Origin: JBCAWW01 sp039024315
GTDB lineage: Bacteria; Bacteroidota; Bacteroidia; J057
Length of the DNA stretch: 43,498 bases
Assembly (NCBI GenBank): GCA_039024315.1
Contig: JBCCQN010000045.1
Location: 1 to 43,498, forward strand
Direction: 5' to 3'
A program made the position numbers and the translations under genes. The stretch's first letter is position 1, and each line of letters opens with the position of its first letter. Below the pieces are notes generated by a model. The model was not told where the DNA came from and searched no databases. It was given only the letters and a program-made list of their open reading frames with translations. Positions 39,974-43,498 of this stretch are shown piece by piece.

Positions 39974-41374
39974 ATGACTGAGATTAGGCAGGAATATATC
40001 AAGCGAATCACTGGGGTCTTAGATCATATCGAAGCTAATCTTGACGTTGATTTATCACTGGAAGCCCTCGCGCAAATAGCTTGTTATTCCTCTTTTCATT
40101 TTCATAGGGTGTTTGCCACCATTACAGGCGAAAATGTAAATCAATACGTAAATAGAAAGCGGATTGAGCGTATCGCCGCGATTCTCCTTAGCGGAACCGA
40201 TCAGCCCATCAAGGAACTTGCCTACGCCTATGGCTTTAATAGTGAAAGTTCTTTTTCTAGAGCCTTTAAAAAGTTTTATGGCCTAAGTCCTACTGCGTTT
40301 AGCTCAGAGGGCAAAAAAGTACTCCGCAAGATTGGTATAGCGCCTTTTGGCCCTGAAAAATACATTTGTAGCGTTAATGAAATTCAAAAATGGATGAAAA
40401 TGAATGCACAAATAGTAGCCAGCAAACTAGCAGAGATCAAACTGGCTGGGATCATGCAGATAGGGGCTTTTGATAAGACTGCTGATATGTACCAACGCTT
40501 GATGCGTTGGGGCCATGAAAAAGAAATACTGGACATGGCTGCATTTAAAGCCATTACGATTTATCATGATAATCCCCATGTGACGGAAAGCGCTAAGGTC
40601 AGATTTAGTGCCTGTGTTACTATCAATCATGATTTCAAAGCCGAAGGCGAAATTAGGCCTTTATCCATAGCCGCGGGTATTTACGCGCTCGGCCGCTTCG
40701 AAATAAAGGCCGAAGAATTCCCCAGAGCATGGCAAAGCATGAGTGTCTGGGTAATCGAGCAGGGATACGAATTTAGAGATGGAGACTATTTTGAAATCTA
40801 TCATAATGATCACACCGCTCATCCGGAGCAAAAATTCATCATAGACATTTGTATTCCGTTGGAAAAGACCCCAAACCTCAAACTGGATACATTGAGTGAG
40901 CTTAAGCTCCCCCCGATTGCGGAAGCTAAACCAAATAATAAGCAACAATTAGGCTACCATGACTTAATCGACTTCATGAAGGACTTAAGGGCCTTCTTTG
41001 CCAAAGAATATGATACGACTTTCAAACTTGGTAGCATCTATAAAGGCAGTCCGGATTACTCCTGTCTCTCTTTGACGACCGAAGAACTAAAAAAGCAAAA
41101 GCTAAAATTCGTACTCATTTTAGATCATCACAAGCTATCCTTTTCCATCTGTTTGTCTGGCCAAAATAAAAGCGTCCGCAAAAAATACTGGCAGATGTTT
41201 CAAGGCAGTGATTGGCATAAGTATCCGCTAGTGGAGACCATTGATGAGCGTTTATATATCATGGACAATGTGCTGGTGGAAGATCCTAATTTCAACGATA
41301 GGACGAAGCTGATCGATCAGATTGAATGTGAAGCATTGAAGTTTATCAATGAGTTGAGGGGAGTGCTAGAATGA
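39974..41374 (+). CDS. AraC-family regulator with GyrI-like domain and extra C-terminal domain
   Basis: 466 residues, longer than usual. Residues about 8-110 are the AraC helix-turn-helix pair (LSLEALAQIACYSSFHFHRVF, IKELAYAYGFNSESSFSRAFKKFYGLSPTAF). About 150-300 is a GyrI-like effector-binding domain (VRFSACVTINHDF, FEIYHNDHTAHPEQKFIIDICIPL), as in SbmC/Rob-type proteins that bind small toxic compounds. About 320-462 is a further domain (YHDLIDFMKDLRAFFAKEY, FKLGSIYKGSPDYSCLSL, LILDHHKLSFSICLSGQNKSVRKKYWQMF) resembling DUF7000-type proteins by memory. The fusion may couple detection of a ligand with an extra binding module. The target genes are unknown. Confidence 0.85.
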   Translation: MTEIRQEYIKRITGVLDHIEANLDVDLSLEALAQIACYSSFHFHRVFATITGENVNQYVNRKRIERIAAILLSGTDQPIKELAYAYGFNSESSFSRAFKKFYGLSPTAFSSEGKKVLRKIGIAPFGPEKYICSVNEIQKWMKMNAQIVASKLAEIKLAGIMQIGAFDKTADMYQRLMRWGHEKEILDMAAFKAITIYHDNPHVTESAKVRFSACVTINHDFKAEGEIRPLSIAAGIYALGRFEIKAEEFPRAWQSMSVWVIEQGYEFRDGDYFEIYHNDHTAHPEQKFIIDICIPLEKTPNLKLDTLSELKLPPIAEAKPNNKQQLGYHDLIDFMKDLRAFFAKEYDTTFKLGSIYKGSPDYSCLSLTTEELKKQKLKFVLILDHHKLSFSICLSGQNKSVRKKYWQMFQGSDWHKYPLVETIDERLYIMDNVLVEDPNFNDRTKLIDQIECEALKFINELRGVLE

Positions 41375-41436
41375 GCAAATAATCAATCTACAGTATCCAC
41401 ATTATTCGTATGTAAGTAGGCTCTCTAGGAGGAGGT

Positions 41437-41452
41437 CCGCTTCGCGGAACGC
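41437..41452 (+). repeat. AACGC hairpin element
   Basis: CCGC-TTC-GCGG-AACGC in the 276-bp non-coding gap between the AraC-type gene and the FGE-domain gene. Apart from this and the hairpin at 41612, I see no gene or template repeat in the gap. Confidence 0.7.
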
Positions 41453-41611
41453 TACATTCCATCCCTAACGGTAGCAAGACCCATCTCGCCTTTTGAAGGG
41501 GTTGATCGGCGAAAGGGGATGTCTGAAAAATCCGGCTCCATAGGATAAGGGATTGGCTGCGCTTCAATCCCTGCCTATTGATGAGGAAGGACACAACATG
41601 AACATGGCAAT

Positions 41612-41626
41612 AGGCCCAAAGGGCCT
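41612..41626 (-). other. Short hairpin downstream of the candidate DGR variable region
   Basis: AGGCCC-AAA-GGGCCT, a perfect 6-bp stem with 3-nt loop, 25 bp past the stop of the FGE-domain gene on the minus strand. Known DGR targets carry a hairpin/cruciform a short way after the variable region that helps retrohoming; it could equally be a weak terminator. Confidence 0.5.
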
Positions 41627-41650
41627 TGCAAAAGGTGAAAAACCAGAAAG

Positions 41651-43498
41651 CTACTGATTCCTAGCAAGGCGAAAGCCTATAACGTAGCTGCGACGATCGG
41701 GATAGTCGCTGTCACGATCGGAGACACGACAGAACTCCGCATCGCTGCCCCAACTGCCCCCGCGTATCACACGATTGACGGCTGATGTCGGGCCGCCTGG
41801 ATTGAGCGTAGTGTCCTGCGCAGCGGACAGTTCCTTATAGTAATTACTGCCATACCAGTCCTGACACCACTCATAGACATTGCCGCTCATATCGTAGAGT
41901 CCATAGCCATTGCCCGCTTTTTGACCGACTGCATGAGTTGTCGAACCAGAATTGCTCACCGCATTGGGATCATCGCTACCGGCATACAAAAAGTCTTGCC
42001 CGCCGCGCGCAGCATACTCCCACTCTGCCTCCGTGGGCAGGCGGTAGCCACCGCCTAGCCATCGAACGTAGGCCTGGGCATCATTCCATGAAACACCTAC
42101 GATTGGGTGATCCAAGTTGCTAAGGCTCGCTCCTAGATTTTTATAGTCAAGTAAAGGGTTCGCTGCCAGATTGAATAGGTAGTATGCCCCAGACTCCAGC
42201 CACTCCGGTTTGTTGCCACCGGTCTTCTCCACGAAGGTCAAATACTGCGCCACCGTCACCTCATAGCGTCCCATCTGATAGGCATCCAGCCTGACCGGAT
42301 GGGCTGGTTTTTCCCGATCCAAAGCATTCTGGTCGCGGTCCAGCGCCCCCATCATGAAGCTACCGGCGGGAATATCGACCATTTGTGGTGGCGCGGCATT
42401 AAAAGAGAGGCGGATAGTGCCGAATGTAAGGCGTGAAAATGCATTTTGGATCTGGGCGCTGCTAATCGTCCTACTGGCAAAGTCCTTGTGGCTGATCTTT
42501 ATCGTAGCCTTTGATGCTGAGCTCATAGATACCCATAGAGAGAAACGGCCACTGTCATTAGTGGTAGTCTGTTGTTCTTCAAATTCAACAATGGCTTTTT
42601 GCACAGGGATACGTGATTCAAGATTCCAGCCGACGTAGCCGCTGATCAGGAAGGAGTCGGCCGAGGAAGTCGTTGCGCTAAGTGTATCGAGTTGACCATC
42701 CCCATCGTAGTCATAATATTGTACTGACCCATCTGGCTGATTGAGAATCCGGATATAGGCAGGCTTGCCCGCTGCTAAGTGCTCGGCGATGAGCGGGTAA
42801 ACTTTGCGATAGGCCTTGTCAGAGCCCAATATCCTCCTCTTTACCTCCAAGTCATTTGCAAGTGTGAGATCAACTTGATCCCCTATCAATATTTCTCCAG
42901 AGGTATGGGCATCGTGATTACCTTTAAGGAGGTAAATAAATTCAAATCCAGGGACATCCTGTAGCCATAGCATGCCTCTTTGCATGTCTGGATATATCCG
43001 AAGATAAGAAGGGTGCCTCCCTCCCTCGGTCCGTAGGCGTAACTGATAGTTACCGGCAGGGATGGCTGTTTCGCCACGTACCTTTTGATCGCGGTATTCG
43101 TCCTCTAAGGTGAAGCATTGAAGCGTATCATTGATAAAAAGTTTCCCCAAAATATCGTGTTGACCAAACGAGTAGCGTTGTAACTCGATTTTCAGCGTAT
43201 CTGGCTCTATTGTAAAAGGGATTGTCGGATCAGTAACCAAGGCTGTGTTATCCTCCATAGGGGGAATACTATCCAGGCGCACAAAGAGCGTAGATAATAG
43301 CTGTTGGTCCAACAAGCTATTATTACGCCAAATGTCTGTCAGTTTAGCTAGCAAAACATCTCTAGAAGCAGGCATTTCTAAACCAAAAGCATTGAGAGAA
43401 TCACTGCCAAAATAGTTAGCAGATAGGCCCAAGAAGCGATTGATGGCCGCTAGTTCTGCTGAGTCGCTGTCCATCATAAGCTGGTCTAAACCTGCTAA
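41651..43498 (-). CDS. DUF5675 + regulatory-like + FGE-domain protein, candidate DGR variable protein (5' end cut)
   Basis: The frame is open from the right window edge (seven more codons before the first ATG at 43477), so the N-terminus is probably missing. Domains counted from that ATG: about 95-255 DUF5675 (LQRYSFGQHDILGKLFIND, AIPAGNYQLRL, LLKGNHDAHTSGEILIG); about 300-375 a carboxypeptidase-regulatory-like beta-sandwich; about 380-608 a formylglycine-generating-enzyme (FGE) sulfatase-modifying fold (YEVTVAQYLTFVEKTGG, GYRLPTEAEWEYAARGG, GLYDMSGNVYEWCQDWYG). The C-terminal RGGSW ... IGFRLAR segment, where FGE-type DGR proteins carry their variable region, has no Asn at any of the 13 usual template-Asn positions; all are NNY codons (41681-41749). 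The protein is likely a binding protein rather than an enzyme (inference). Confidence 0.85.
   Translation of the reverse strand, partial: LAGLDQLMMDSDSAELAAINRFLGLSANYFGSDSLNAFGLEMPASRDVLLAKLTDIWRNNSLLDQQLLSTLFVRLDSIPPMEDNTALVTDPTIPFTIEPDTLKIELQRYSFGQHDILGKLFINDTLQCFTLEDEYRDQKVRGETAIPAGNYQLRLRTEGGRHPSYLRIYPDMQRGMLWLQDVPGFEFIYLLKGNHDAHTSGEILIGDQVDLTLANDLEVKRRILGSDKAYRKVYPLIAEHLAAGKPAYIRILNQPDGSVQYYDYDGDGQLDTLSATTSSADSFLISGYVGWNLESRIPVQKAIVEFEEQQTTTNDSGRFSLWVSMSSASKATIKISHKDFASRTISSAQIQNAFSRLTFGTIRLSFNAAPPQMVDIPAGSFMMGALDRDQNALDREKPAHPVRLDAYQMGRYEVTVAQYLTFVEKTGGNKPEWLESGAYYLFNLAANPLLDYKNLGASLSNLDHPIVGVSWNDAQAYVRWLGGGYRLPTEAEWEYAARGGQDFLYAGSDDPNAVSNSGSTTHAVGQKAGNGYGLYDMSGNVYEWCQDWYGSNYYKELSAAQDTTLNPGGPTSAVNRVIRGGSWGSDAEFCRVSDRDSDYPDRRSYVIGFRLARNQ

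Noticed and set aside
41388..41594. A 68-codon minus-strand frame after the FGE-domain gene, considered as an Avd-like DGR accessory
   Set aside because: Too short for Avd (about 120 residues), no helical-bundle pattern, and it overlaps a dispersed hairpin element.
41375..41650. Possible DGR template repeat downstream of the variable region
   Set aside because: I found no second copy of the RGGSW-to-IGFRL DNA and no run of AAC codons on either strand here.
1..43498. tRNA, rRNA, integrase, transposase or cas genes
   Set aside because: None recognised on either strand by inspection; small tRNAs could in principle be missed without a covariance search.

Overview
The window looks like a chromosomal stretch of a Bacteroidota bacterium, most likely from the Saprospiraceae side of the phylum (inference). 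Evidence: two secreted proteins with C-terminal type IX secretion (T9SS) sorting domains, many lipoproteins and outer-membrane barrels, membrane-anchored LytTR regulators, Bacteroidota-type Crp/Fnr proteins, a BlaI/M56 pair, no strong Shine-Dalgarno sequences and a base composition in the mid-40s % GC by eye. Most genes lie on the minus strand. I saw no rRNA, tRNA, transposase, integrase, cas or reverse transcriptase gene.

Layout. 1-2471: peroxiredoxin-like fragment, YD-repeat-like secreted protein, DUF2834 membrane protein, Crp/Fnr regulator. 2555-5318: a CRISPR array of 28 repeats with no cas genes, split by an 820-bp insert carrying a DUF433/DUF5615 toxin-antitoxin pair; the leader is on the right (5319-5500), so the array should be transcribed leftwards. 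5737-14747: patatin-like lipase, CPBP protease plus a broken partial copy, DUF2306-like protein, LytTR regulator, PKD/T9SS protein, arylsulfate sulfotransferase, PnuC transporter, 2OG-Fe(II) oxygenase. 15102-18059: BlaI repressor and an M56 (BlaR1-like) sensor protease fused to a long ankyrin-repeat tail. 18215-27527: two Crp/Fnr regulators, SDR, SulP transporter, a barrel gene broken by an in-frame stop, another barrel protein, LLM flavin oxidoreductase, YHYH protein with T9SS tail, methyltransferase. 27676-41374: serine hydrolase, S41 peptidase with a barrel partner, LytTR, DinB, two AraC-type regulators, CotH protein, a copper monooxygenase-like lipoprotein, DUF4419. 41651-43498: a DUF5675 + FGE-domain protein, cut by the window edge, whose C-terminus has the features of a diversity-generating-retroelement (DGR) variable region.

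The most unusual signal is not a gene. A very short hairpin (typically a 4-bp stem and 3-nt loop) followed directly by AACGC occurs about 25 times in strict form, both between and inside genes. Its stem changes sequence while staying paired (CCGC/GCGG, CTGC/GCAG, CTCC/GGAG, CGGC/GCCG, CCTC/GAGG, CACC/GGTG, CCCC/GGGG). That pattern suggests a structured recognition motif. Between genes it is often found as inverted pairs. A second dispersed intergenic family of about 100 bp, containing TTAATACTGGATACGATTG-like sequence, occurs at least six times.

Likely working units: blaI-M56 under tandem operators; a Crp/Fnr gene with an FNR-type box upstream of itself and another upstream of the adjacent barrel gene; a barrel + S41 operon; a copper-monooxygenase-like lipoprotein + barrel + CotH cluster; and the CRISPR array with its embedded toxin-antitoxin.
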